NCBI GenBank assembly: GCA_900768545.1
Contig: CAAGDD010000004.1
Coordinates: forward strand, 248,001 to 312,000
DNA length: 64,000 bases
Source of the DNA: Clostridia bacterium
Lineage (GTDB): Bacteria; Bacillota; Clostridia; Christensenellales; UBA1242
Reading direction: 5' to 3'
The notes beneath the pieces are model-generated. The model ran no database searches. It was given only the letters and a program-made list of their open reading frames with translations, and was not told the origin of the DNA. Below, piece by piece: positions 9,486-16,850 of this stretch. A program made the position numbers and the translations under genes. Numbering within the stretch: position 1 is the stretch's first letter; the number at the start of each line of letters is the position of its first letter.

Positions 9486-10352
9486 ATGAAAAAGATAGCT
9501 ATCGTGACCGACAGCAATAGTGGAATGACACAAGAGGAAGCGGATAAACTTGGCGTTTATGTTGTGCCAATGCCATTTATTATAAACGATGAAATATATT
9601 ATGAAGGGGTTAATCTTGACCAAGAAAAATTTTACGAAATTCAAGCTAGCGGAACAAGAATCACCACTTCACAACCAAACATAAACGAAATCACAGAACT
9701 TTGGGAAAATTTGCTTAAAGATCACGACGAAGTTGTGTATATTCCAATGTCAAGTGGACTTAGCGGAAGTTGCGAAAAGGCGACTTTGTTTGCACAAGAT
9801 TTTGAAGGAAAAGTTTTTGTTGTTGACAACAAGCGTATTTCTGTTTCGATGAAAACATCTGTTATCGACGCTGTTAATATGGCAAAAGACGGAAAAACTG
9901 CAAAACAAATCAAACAATATCTTGAAGAAACTGCTTTGGAAAGTTCGATTTATCTTATGGTCGATACTCTCAAATATCTCAAACAAGGCGGAAGAATCAC
10001 TCCAGCGGCTGCGATGATTGGCACAATTTTGGGGATTAAACCTATTTTGCAAATTCAAGGCGGAAAGATTGATTCTTATGCAAAAATAAAAAACATTAAA
10101 GCGGCAAAACAAAAGATGACCGAAGCGATTAGAAAAGACCTTGACGACAGATTTAGAACTTTGGTCGAAAATGGAAAAATAAGAATGTCTGTTGCTCACA
10201 CTCAAAACGAAGCAAACGCACTTTTGTTTGCCGAAGAGTTAAAGAAAGAATTTCCAAATATTCCTTTCGAATTTATCGATCCACTTTCACTTTCTGTTGC
10301 GACACACACAGGGCCAAAAGTTTTGGCAGTTGTTGTTTATAGCGTTTATTAA
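9486..10352 (+). CDS. DegV family fatty-acid-binding protein
   Basis: DegV/FakB proteins bind a fatty acid for phosphorylation by the FakA kinase. The 288-residue protein has the family marks: TDSNSGM (8-14), the TSQPN loop (about 59-63) and SSGLSGS (about 89-95), followed by LKQGGRI, which is typical of the C-terminal domain. Shine-Dalgarno GAGG lies at 9473-9476; TATACT upstream at about 9456 may be its -10. No fakA-like kinase is seen nearby. The HIT-RNase HI fusion follows 15 bases downstream, so they may share a transcript. Confidence 0.93.
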   Translation: MKKIAIVTDSNSGMTQEEADKLGVYVVPMPFIINDEIYYEGVNLDQEKFYEIQASGTRITTSQPNINEITELWENLLKDHDEVVYIPMSSGLSGSCEKATLFAQDFEGKVFVVDNKRISVSMKTSVIDAVNMAKDGKTAKQIKQYLEETALESSIYLMVDTLKYLKQGGRITPAAAMIGTILGIKPILQIQGGKIDSYAKIKNIKAAKQKMTEAIRKDLDDRFRTLVENGKIRMSVAHTQNEANALLFAEELKKEFPNIPFEFIDPLSLSVATHTGPKVLAVVVYSVY

Positions 10353-10367
10353 AATGAGGAGATTTTT

Positions 10368-11291
10368 ATGAAAAATTGCATTTTTTGCAAAATTATTAAG
10401 GGCGAAGTCGATTGTTACAAAATCTATGAAGACGACTTCTGCATCGCATTTTTGGACATCTCAAAAGATGTTTATGGACACACTTTGGTCGTTCCAAAAA
10501 AACATGTTGAAAATGTTGCAACTTGCGACAACGGCGTGCTTGCAAAACTTATCCAAGCGTGCAAAATCGTTGGAAATCATTATGTTGAAGATTGCGGCTT
10601 TGACGGCTACAACATTTTAAATGCGTGCGGCGAAGCAGCTGGACAATCTGTTTTTCACCTTCATTTTCATGTGATTCCAAGAAAGTCAGATGATGGCGAA
10701 AACGCTTTTCCAAAATTCTCGGGCTGCAAGAGCTCTTTGGAAGATGTTTGCAAAAAACTCAAATTTAAAGAAAAGAAAGTTAAATCTTTGGGAAAACAAA
10801 CTGTCGCTCTTTACACAGACGGCGCATGCTCAGGAAATCCCGGACCTGGCGGCTGGGCTTGCATTATGTCTTATGGCGGCGTAGAGAAAATTCTCTCGGG
10901 CGGCGAAAAAGAAACCACAAACAACAGAATGGAACTTTTGGCTGTTATCAACGGCATTGAAAACATTAAAGAAGGCACAAAAATCCAAGTTTACAGCGAT
11001 AGCGCTTATGTTGTGAATGCGTTTTTGCAAGACTGGATTGGCAAGTGGCTTAAACAACATTGGAGAAATAGTGACGGCAAACCTGTCGCTAATATGGAAC
11101 TTTGGAAACGCCTTTTGAAGGCTATCGAAGGAAGAAATGTGACTTTCAACAAAGTTAAAGGTCACAGCGACGATATAAACAACAATCGTTGCGACGAATT
11201 GGCAAGAGCAGAAATTGCAAAATTTGCTGAAGAACTTGAAGCAGAAAGATTGCTGAAAGAACAAGAAAACAGCGAAAACGAAGAAGAATAG
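10368..11291 (+). CDS. HIT-family hydrolase fused to ribonuclease HI
   Basis: 307 residues in two complete domains. Residues 1-115 are a histidine-triad (HIT) protein: CIFC at 4-7 (zinc-type Cys pair), NILNACGEAAGQSVFHLHFHV, and the triad at 97-101. HIT proteins hydrolyse nucleotide phosphoramidates or dinucleotides. Residues 144-283 are RNase HI, which cuts RNA in RNA-DNA hybrids: YTDGACSGNPGPGG with D151, E189 in NNRMEL, D211 in YSDSAY and D276 in NRCDELAR, so all four acidic residues are present. An acidic tail follows. There is no internal stop or frameshift, and no ribosome site was sought that would support a separate RNase H start; the linker (116-143) is lysine-rich. The ATG follows GAGGAG. 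Confidence 0.92.
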   Translation: MKNCIFCKIIKGEVDCYKIYEDDFCIAFLDISKDVYGHTLVVPKKHVENVATCDNGVLAKLIQACKIVGNHYVEDCGFDGYNILNACGEAAGQSVFHLHFHVIPRKSDDGENAFPKFSGCKSSLEDVCKKLKFKEKKVKSLGKQTVALYTDGACSGNPGPGGWACIMSYGGVEKILSGGEKETTNNRMELLAVINGIENIKEGTKIQVYSDSAYVVNAFLQDWIGKWLKQHWRNSDGKPVANMELWKRLLKAIEGRNVTFNKVKGHSDDINNNRCDELARAEIAKFAEELEAERLLKEQENSENEEE

Positions 11292-11409
11292 GGCGGGCAA
11301 AACTTTGTCGCAGACAAAGTGAAAGCCCGAGCAAAAAAAATGAAGTCAAAAGACTTCTTTTTTTTCGCCCGTCGGGCTTTCGTGCACGCTTCGCGTGCTT
11401 TTGCCCGCC
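11292..11409. repeat. Branched palindromic element, copy A
   Basis: An 11-bp perfect outer stem, GGCGGGCAAAA (11292-11302) with TTTTGCCCGCC (11399-11409), closes three arms. Arm 1: CTTTGTC/GACAAAG (11303-11309/11313-11319). Arm 2: GAAAGCCCGA/TCGGGCTTTC (11321-11330/11372-11381), itself holding GAAGTC/GACTTC followed by nine T. Arm 3: GCACGC/GCGTGC (11384-11389/11393-11398). It starts directly after the stop of the HIT-RNase HI gene and ends three bases before the convergent ylbJ stop, so it probably terminates both. Confidence 0.85.
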
Positions 11410-11412
11410 GTG

Positions 11413-12351
11413 TCACACCAAAAAGACTAAAACGCAGGTTAAAATCGCCGACAAAATCGCGTGCGTAAACTTTTGCAGCGTAAAAAGCCAAACAGGCATT
11501 TTGAGTTTTGAAATCATTGTCAAAGATTGCAAAAGCGTTGAAATTCCGCCAAATCCAATGACAAATGAAGTCAAAATTATCGAAAGTTTTGTGCCCAAAG
11601 TCGAAAGGTCAAGACAGCCTTTTGTTATCTCAATCAAACCTTCACAAAAATATGCCAAATTTTGTGACAAAAGTGACAATATGGGCGAAAGGGTTTCGAT
11701 AATGATAAAAAACACGACAATCACACAGCCAACGCACAAAATTGACAGGGTGGAGTTTGTTATGATTTCGGCGATATTAAAACTTTGTTTTGGCTTGTCA
11801 AAGGCATGTTGTTTTTCATCTTTAATTTTTAAATTTCGATAAATTAGCCCGTTTAAAATTGCTCCAATAGCGTGACTTAAAAACAAAATATAGCCAATTT
11901 TGGCACTTTTAAACATTCCAGCCCCGACCGCTCCAACGATAAACATCGGCCCCGATGTTGAACAAAATGAGGTCATTTTAAACGCGTCGTTTTTTGTGAT
12001 TTTTCCTTGAAGATAAAGGTCTGCGACCATTTTTGCTCCAACTGGATAACCTGACAAAATTGCCATAACAAAAGTGTAAAATGATATTGGTGGTGTATTG
12101 AAAAGTTTTTGTGAGATTGGTGCAAAAGGGCGTGTTAATTTTGGCATAATATCCAAAACCGAAAGCACTTTTGTGAAAAACATAAAAGGCAAAACACTTG
12201 GCAAAACATTAAAAGCCCACGCCGAAAGTCCGTCGAGTGATTTTGAGATATAAAGTGAAGGATTTGTGATCATACATATCAAAAAATACAAAACCAAAAA
12301 ACTTGCGGAATAAGAAAGAAAATATGTTTTAAAATTTTTGTTTAGTTTCAA
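11413..12351 (-). CDS. ylbJ: YlbJ-like sporulation integral membrane protein
   Basis: 312 residues with about eight membrane segments and the nucleoside-recognition (Gate) fold. The segments ILSGYPVGAKMVADLY (about 98-113) and FCSTSGPMFIVGAVGAGMF (about 128-146) match YlbJ closely. In Bacillus ylbJ is a mother-cell sporulation gene needed for normal spore cortex; its transport substrate is unknown. It is shorter than the Bacillus protein (about 400 residues) but not interrupted. The start is a TTG at 12351 preceded on the minus strand by AAGGAG at seven bases. It converges on the HIT-RNase HI gene across the branched palindrome. Confidence 0.88.
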   Translation of the reverse strand: MKLNKNFKTYFLSYSASFLVLYFLICMITNPSLYISKSLDGLSAWAFNVLPSVLPFMFFTKVLSVLDIMPKLTRPFAPISQKLFNTPPISFYTFVMAILSGYPVGAKMVADLYLQGKITKNDAFKMTSFCSTSGPMFIVGAVGAGMFKSAKIGYILFLSHAIGAILNGLIYRNLKIKDEKQHAFDKPKQSFNIAEIITNSTLSILCVGCVIVVFFIIIETLSPILSLLSQNLAYFCEGLIEITKGCLDLSTLGTKLSIILTSFVIGFGGISTLLQSLTMISKLKMPVWLFTLQKFTHAILSAILTCVLVFLV

Positions 12352-12370
12352 AATTTTGCTCCTTATTTGT

Positions 12371-12399
12371 TTGACAATGCTGTTTCAAAAAGATATAAT
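12371..12399 (+). promoter_or_regulatory. Consensus promoter of pta-ackA
   Basis: TTGACA (12371-12376), 17-base spacer, TATAAT (12394-12399): a perfect housekeeping-type promoter. It leaves a leader of about 90 bases before pta, in which I see no clear riboswitch. Confidence 0.85.
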
Positions 12400-12495
12400 A
12401 TTTGTTGTAGATAAGAGATTTCTTGTCAAAAATACTCTTGTGGCTTGTCCATATTATTATATTTAAAATTTATATCAAAAAGAATGGAGAGATAA

Positions 12496-13500
12496 ATGTT
12501 TAAAGTTAAAGATTTGATTAAAAGGGCAAAAGAAAAACAAAAAACGATAGTTTTTCCAGAAGTAAGTTTTTCGGACCGCACAGTTGAAGCGGTGAAGATT
12601 TTGCAGAAGCAAAAAATCGTCAAAGTTTTGCTTGTGGGGGACGCAAGTGCTCTTATTTTGAGAGATCGCATTTTTGAAAAATTTGATATCGTAAATCCAG
12701 TTACTTTTCCAGATCGCGACAAATTGGTCAAAACTTTGTTTGAAAAACGCAAAGAGAAAGGAATGACTCTTGAACAAGCGGACGAACTTGAAAAAGACCC
12801 TTATTATTTTGCGACACTTTTGGTCGAATGTGGCTACGCTGACGGAATGGTCGCTGGGGCAGAAGCTTCGACCGCTACGACAGTTCGACCTGCACTTCAA
12901 ATCATCAAATCAAAAAACAAAAAAGACCCAGTTTCATCTTGTTTTTTGATTTATGGAAAAAACAAATTTTTGAAAGGTAAAGCACTTATCCTTTCAGACT
13001 GCGGAGTTTTGGAAAACCCTGATGCTGACACACTTGCCGTTATCGCAAGCCAAAGCGTGAAAACAGCGAATGCATTTGGGATTGATCCAAAAGTTGCGTT
13101 CTTGTCATATTCATCAAAAGGCAGCGCAAAGAGTGAAAGTATCGACAAAGTTCGCACCGCTTATGAAAAGTTTAAAAAGAAAGAAAAAAATGTTTTGTGT
13201 GATGGCGAACTTCAATTTGACGCCGCTATGGTCAAGAGAGTGAGTGCTCACAAAGCGCCAGACAGCGAAATTAAAGGTGATGCAAATGTTTTGATTTTTC
13301 CAGATATCAACGCGGGAAACATCTGTTACAAAACAATGCAATATATTGGCGGATTGACCGCCGTTGGACCTATTTTGCAAGGTTTGAAAAAACCAGTCAA
13401 CGACCTTTCGAGAGGGTGCAACGTAAACGATATCGTTATGGCAAGCGTGGTTACCGCTTTGCAGTGCGAAGATAAAAAAGAAGAAAAAGGAGATAAATAA
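12496..13500 (+). CDS. pta: Phosphate acetyltransferase
   Basis: Converts acetyl-CoA and phosphate to acetyl phosphate. The 334-residue length is that of the short clostridial/Bacillus Pta without the N-terminal DRTGG domains. Visible family blocks include KTIVFPEVSFSDRTVEA near the start, ADGMVAGAEASTATTVRPALQ (about 115-135), and KGSAKSE and PDINAGNICYKTMQY in the C-terminal half. Shine-Dalgarno GGAGAG precedes the ATG. It overlaps ackA by one base (TAATG), so acetate is made from acetyl-CoA with ATP gain by one operon. Confidence 0.96.
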   Translation: MFKVKDLIKRAKEKQKTIVFPEVSFSDRTVEAVKILQKQKIVKVLLVGDASALILRDRIFEKFDIVNPVTFPDRDKLVKTLFEKRKEKGMTLEQADELEKDPYYFATLLVECGYADGMVAGAEASTATTVRPALQIIKSKNKKDPVSSCFLIYGKNKFLKGKALILSDCGVLENPDADTLAVIASQSVKTANAFGIDPKVAFLSYSSKGSAKSESIDKVRTAYEKFKKKEKNVLCDGELQFDAAMVKRVSAHKAPDSEIKGDANVLIFPDINAGNICYKTMQYIGGLTAVGPILQGLKKPVNDLSRGCNVNDIVMASVVTALQCEDKKEEKGDK

Positions 13501-14708
13501 TGAAAATTTTAGTATTAAATTCAGGGAGCAGTTCACTTAAATTCCAACTTTTCGAAATGGACTCAAACAAAGTCATTGCGAAAGGAAACTGTGAAAAGAT
13601 CGGCTTGCCAACATCATTTTTGAAATATAAAGCAAATGGTCAAGAACATATTATCAATGCAAAACTTGACAATCACAACCAAGCTATCGAACTTGTTTTG
13701 AACACTCTTCAAGACAAAAACATCGGCGTTATCAAATCAATGAAAGAAATCGACGCTGTTGGACACAGAGTGGTTCACGGTGGAGAAGTTTTCAAAAATT
13801 CTGTTTTGGTTGATGACGCTGTTATGAAACAAATCGAAGAATTGACAGATCTCGCTCCATTGCACCAACCAGCAAACATTTCAGGCATCAAGGCTTGCCA
13901 AAGCTTGATTGATGTTCCAAATGTTGCAGTTTTCGACACAGCGTTCCATGCAAATATGCCAGAACAAGCATATATTTATGGCATTCCTTATGACGCTTAC
14001 AAAAACTGGAAGATTAGAAAATATGGTTTCCACGGCACAAGCCACAGATATGTTTCTGACCGTGTAGCAAAAATTATGGGTAAAGACCTTAAAGATTTGA
14101 AAGTTATCACAGTGCATGTAGGAAATGGATCAAGTATCACAGCAGTTCAAAACGGACACTCTGTTGACACAACAATGGGCCTTACTCCACTTGACGGATT
14201 GGTTATGGGAACAAGATGCGGAAGCATTGACCCTTCAATCATCGAATTTATTTACAAAAAGACAGGTTGGAGCATCGAAGAAATCAACACATATCTCAAC
14301 AAAAAAAGTGGTATGTTTGGTCTTAACGGCGGAAAGACAAGCGATATGAGAGAAAACAATGATCTCATCGACGCTGGCGATCACGGCGCAAAACTTTATC
14401 TTGATATTTTGGCATATCAAATCAAAAAATATATCGGCGCTTTTGCTGCTGCTATGGGCGGCGTTGACGCTATCGCTTTCACAGGCGGAATTGGTGAAAA
14501 TCAAGAAAATATCCGTGAACTTTCAACTGATTCACTCAAATTTATGGGCGTAGAAGTTGACCACGAAAAGAACTGGCACCTTCCAAGGGGCACAGAAGAA
14601 GAAATTTCAACTTCTACTTCAAAAGTTAAAGTATTTAGAATTCCTACTGATGAAGAACTTGCAATCGCAAGAGATACAGAAGAAATTGTAAAAAATTTAA
14701 AAAAATAG
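13500..14708 (+). CDS. ackA: Acetate kinase
   Basis: Transfers phosphate from acetyl phosphate to ADP, giving acetate and ATP. 402 residues, full length. The ASKHA signatures are present: LNSGSSSLKFQL at the N-terminus, GHRVVHGGE (about 83-91), HVGNGSSITA (about 207-216) and FTGGIGEN (about 328-335). The ATG overlaps the pta stop, and GGAG lies inside the end of pta. Codon use is of the highly expressed type. Confidence 0.97.
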   Translation: MKILVLNSGSSSLKFQLFEMDSNKVIAKGNCEKIGLPTSFLKYKANGQEHIINAKLDNHNQAIELVLNTLQDKNIGVIKSMKEIDAVGHRVVHGGEVFKNSVLVDDAVMKQIEELTDLAPLHQPANISGIKACQSLIDVPNVAVFDTAFHANMPEQAYIYGIPYDAYKNWKIRKYGFHGTSHRYVSDRVAKIMGKDLKDLKVITVHVGNGSSITAVQNGHSVDTTMGLTPLDGLVMGTRCGSIDPSIIEFIYKKTGWSIEEINTYLNKKSGMFGLNGGKTSDMRENNDLIDAGDHGAKLYLDILAYQIKKYIGAFAAAMGGVDAIAFTGGIGENQENIRELSTDSLKFMGVEVDHEKNWHLPRGTEEEISTSTSKVKVFRIPTDEELAIARDTEEIVKNLKK

Positions 14709-14717
14709 AAATAAAAC

Positions 14718-14746
14718 TTGACAAAAAGCATTTTTTACGCTAAAAT
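14718..14746 (+). promoter_or_regulatory. Promoter of rpmF
   Basis: TTGACA (14718-14723), 17-base spacer, TAAAAT (14741-14746). The -35 lies ten bases after the ackA stop; the leader is about 60 bases. Confidence 0.8.
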
Positions 14747-14810
14747 AGTCAAGCATAGTAAGATTTGACAAGATTGTCGATGTCTTAAAAATAACAAAAG
14801 GAGAATTACA

Positions 14811-15002
14811 ATGGCTGTTCCAAAGGGTAAGGTTTCAAAAGAAAGAAAACACACAAGAAATTCTGCAAACTTTAAAGCAGAAGCTCCAACACTCGTTGAA
14901 TGTCCAAAATGTCACGAACTTAAAACACCTCATACTGTTTGCAAAAAGTGTGGCACTTACAAAGGCGTTACTGTTGTTGAAGATAAGAAAAAAACAAAAT
15001 AG
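14811..15002 (+). CDS. rpmF: 50S ribosomal protein L32
   Basis: 63 residues with the L32 start MAVPKGKVSKERKHTRNS and a zinc-binding pair of knuckles (CPKC at about 33-36 and CKKC at about 46-49), so this is the zinc (C+) paralogue. Shine-Dalgarno AAAGGAG. rpmF next to plsX is a widespread bacterial arrangement; here a terminator (15020-15047) lies between them. Confidence 0.97.
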   Translation: MAVPKGKVSKERKHTRNSANFKAEAPTLVECPKCHELKTPHTVCKKCGTYKGVTVVEDKKKTK

Positions 15003-15019
15003 TTTTATTATGTTTTCAA

Positions 15020-15047
15020 AATCCAGCATTATTGCTGGATTTTTTTA
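15020..15047 (+). terminator. Rho-independent terminator after rpmF
   Basis: AATCCAGCA/TGCTGGATT stem with a short loop, then seven T. Confidence 0.9.
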
Positions 15048-15206
15048 TTGCCAAAATTTTATGATTTTTAAAATCTCATATTTGTTTTTCAAAATTTTAA
15101 ATTTAATTTTGTGATTTTTGCTGTTTTAACGCTTAATCTTTTGACTTTTGTTATGTTTTTTTGTTATATTTATAGTGACAAAGGCTATTATTTTAGGAGA
15201 ATATTG

Positions 15207-16223
15207 ATGAAAGTTGTTGTTGATGCTTTTGGTGGAGACAATGCTCCACTTGAAATTGTTGAAGGCGCAGTTTTGGCAGTCAATTCTATCAAAGATTTGA
15301 CTGTTGTTTTGACAGGCGACAAAGACAAGATTTTACCTATTTTAAACGGCAGAACAAAAAATATTGAAATTGTTGACGCAAAAGAAGTTATCACAAACGA
15401 CGATGTTCCAACTCTTGCCATTCGCCAGAAAAAAGACTCATCTCTTACTCGCGCTTTTGATGTTTTGAAAGAAGACGAAAGCGTTGTTGGGCTTGTTTCT
15501 GCGGGCAGCACTGGTGCGATTTTGTCGGGGGCTATTATGAAAATTGGGCGTCTTAAAGGCATTTCTCGTCCTGCACTTGCACCTATTTTGCCAACAAAAG
15601 CTGGCACTGATGTGATGATTATCGATAGCGGAGCAAATGTTGATTGCAAGAGCGAAAACTTGTTGCATTTTGCGATTATGGGCTCGGCTTATTATTCGAT
15701 TATGGAAGGTGTTGACGCACCAAAAGTTGGGCTTTTAAACAACGGCACTGAAGAGCATAAAGGAAACGAACTTACAAAAGAAACTTATCCACTTATGAAA
15801 AAACTTCCTATCAATTTTGTTGGAAACACCGAAGCGAGAGAAGTTATGAGTGGAAATGTTGATGTTTTGGTCACCGACGGCTTTTCGGGCAATGTTTTGC
15901 TCAAAGGCATTGAAGGCTCTGTTTATGCTGTTTTGTCACTTTTGAAGAAAGAAATCAAAGCTAGTTTTTGGGCAAAAATTGGATATTTGTTTATGAAAAA
16001 ACCTTTCAAAAATTTGAAAGGAAAACTTGATATAAACAAACACGGCGGCGCTCCATTTTTGGGCTGTAAAAAGATTGTTGTCAAAAATCACGGCTCTTGT
16101 GGAAGAGAAAATATTTGTGCTTCAATTATGCAAGTTGTAAAACTCCACGAAAACAAACTCAACGAGAAAATTCAAGAAAAACTTGCACAAATGACAAGTG
16201 AAGTTGAGGGCGAAAATGATTAA
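15207..16223 (+). CDS. plsX: Phosphate acyltransferase PlsX
   Basis: Makes acyl-phosphate from acyl-ACP at the membrane surface, the first step of phospholipid synthesis with PlsY. The 338-residue frame starts at the ATG at 15207 behind TTAGGAGAA; earlier in-frame codons would add an unrelated hydrophobic extension. Family blocks: VVVDAFGGDNAP at the start, SAGSTGAILSGA (about 96-107), LLNNGTEEHKGNEL and VTDGFSGNVLLKGIEG. It is the first gene of the plsX-rnc-smc-ftsY run. No acpP is present between plsX and rnc. Confidence 0.96.
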   Translation: MKVVVDAFGGDNAPLEIVEGAVLAVNSIKDLTVVLTGDKDKILPILNGRTKNIEIVDAKEVITNDDVPTLAIRQKKDSSLTRAFDVLKEDESVVGLVSAGSTGAILSGAIMKIGRLKGISRPALAPILPTKAGTDVMIIDSGANVDCKSENLLHFAIMGSAYYSIMEGVDAPKVGLLNNGTEEHKGNELTKETYPLMKKLPINFVGNTEAREVMSGNVDVLVTDGFSGNVLLKGIEGSVYAVLSLLKKEIKASFWAKIGYLFMKKPFKNLKGKLDINKHGGAPFLGCKKIVVKNHGSCGRENICASIMQVVKLHENKLNEKIQEKLAQMTSEVEGEND

Positions 16224-16842
16224 CAAAAAAATTGATTATGTTTTTAAAGACAAAAGTTTGTTGAAAAGAGCGCTCACACACCCTTCAAAGTCAAAAGAAA
16301 ATTATCAAAGACTTGAATTTTTGGGAGACTCTATCTTAAACTTTTTGGTGGGCGAATATTTGTTTAAAAACAGCGACAAACACGAAGGAGAACTCACTGT
16401 CTTGCGTTCGCATTTTGTTTCAGAACCTTATCTTGCAAGTTGTTTTGACGAAATGGATTTGTCAAGCGAAGTTATTGCGGGAAAGAGTTTGAACGGAGAA
16501 ATAACTTCGGCGATAAAATGTGATATTATCGAATCTATCATCGCGGGTATTTATCTTGACAGTGACCTTGAAACTGCACGAAAATTTGTTGTTGATAAAT
16601 TGCACATTGCTTCGTTTAATGACGCCGAAGACGATAATTATAAGTCACAACTTCAAGAGCTTATTCAAGCAAACTTTAAATGTGCGATGAAATATGAAAC
16701 CGTCAAAGTTGGCGACAATTTTGAAGCAAAATTTTATATGGACGAAGACTGCATTGCGACAGGTTATGGAAAAGACAAGACGAAGGCAGAACAAAACTGC
16801 GCGTTTGTGGCTATTTCAAAACTTTTTGATGATGAAGAATAG
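16216..16842 (+). CDS. rnc: Ribonuclease III
   Basis: Cuts double-stranded RNA in rRNA and mRNA processing. 208 residues: an endonuclease domain with signature RLEFLGDSILNFLVGEYLF (32-50) and the catalytic acidic cluster (D38 region and DIIESIIAGIYLD near 105-117), then a double-stranded RNA-binding domain (about 142-208). The ATG at 16216 overlaps the end of plsX by eight bases and uses GAGGG in plsX; a GTG 18 bases earlier lacks such a site. smc starts nine bases after the stop. Confidence 0.95.
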   Translation: MINKKIDYVFKDKSLLKRALTHPSKSKENYQRLEFLGDSILNFLVGEYLFKNSDKHEGELTVLRSHFVSEPYLASCFDEMDLSSEVIAGKSLNGEITSAIKCDIIESIIAGIYLDSDLETARKFVVDKLHIASFNDAEDDNYKSQLQELIQANFKCAMKYETVKVGDNFEAKFYMDEDCIATGYGKDKTKAEQNCAFVAISKLFDDEE

Positions 16843-16850
16843 GTGGAATT

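Noticed and set aside
10368..11291. Two separate genes (HIT and rnhA)
   Set aside because: One uninterrupted frame with no stop or frame change between the domains, so a fusion is the better reading.
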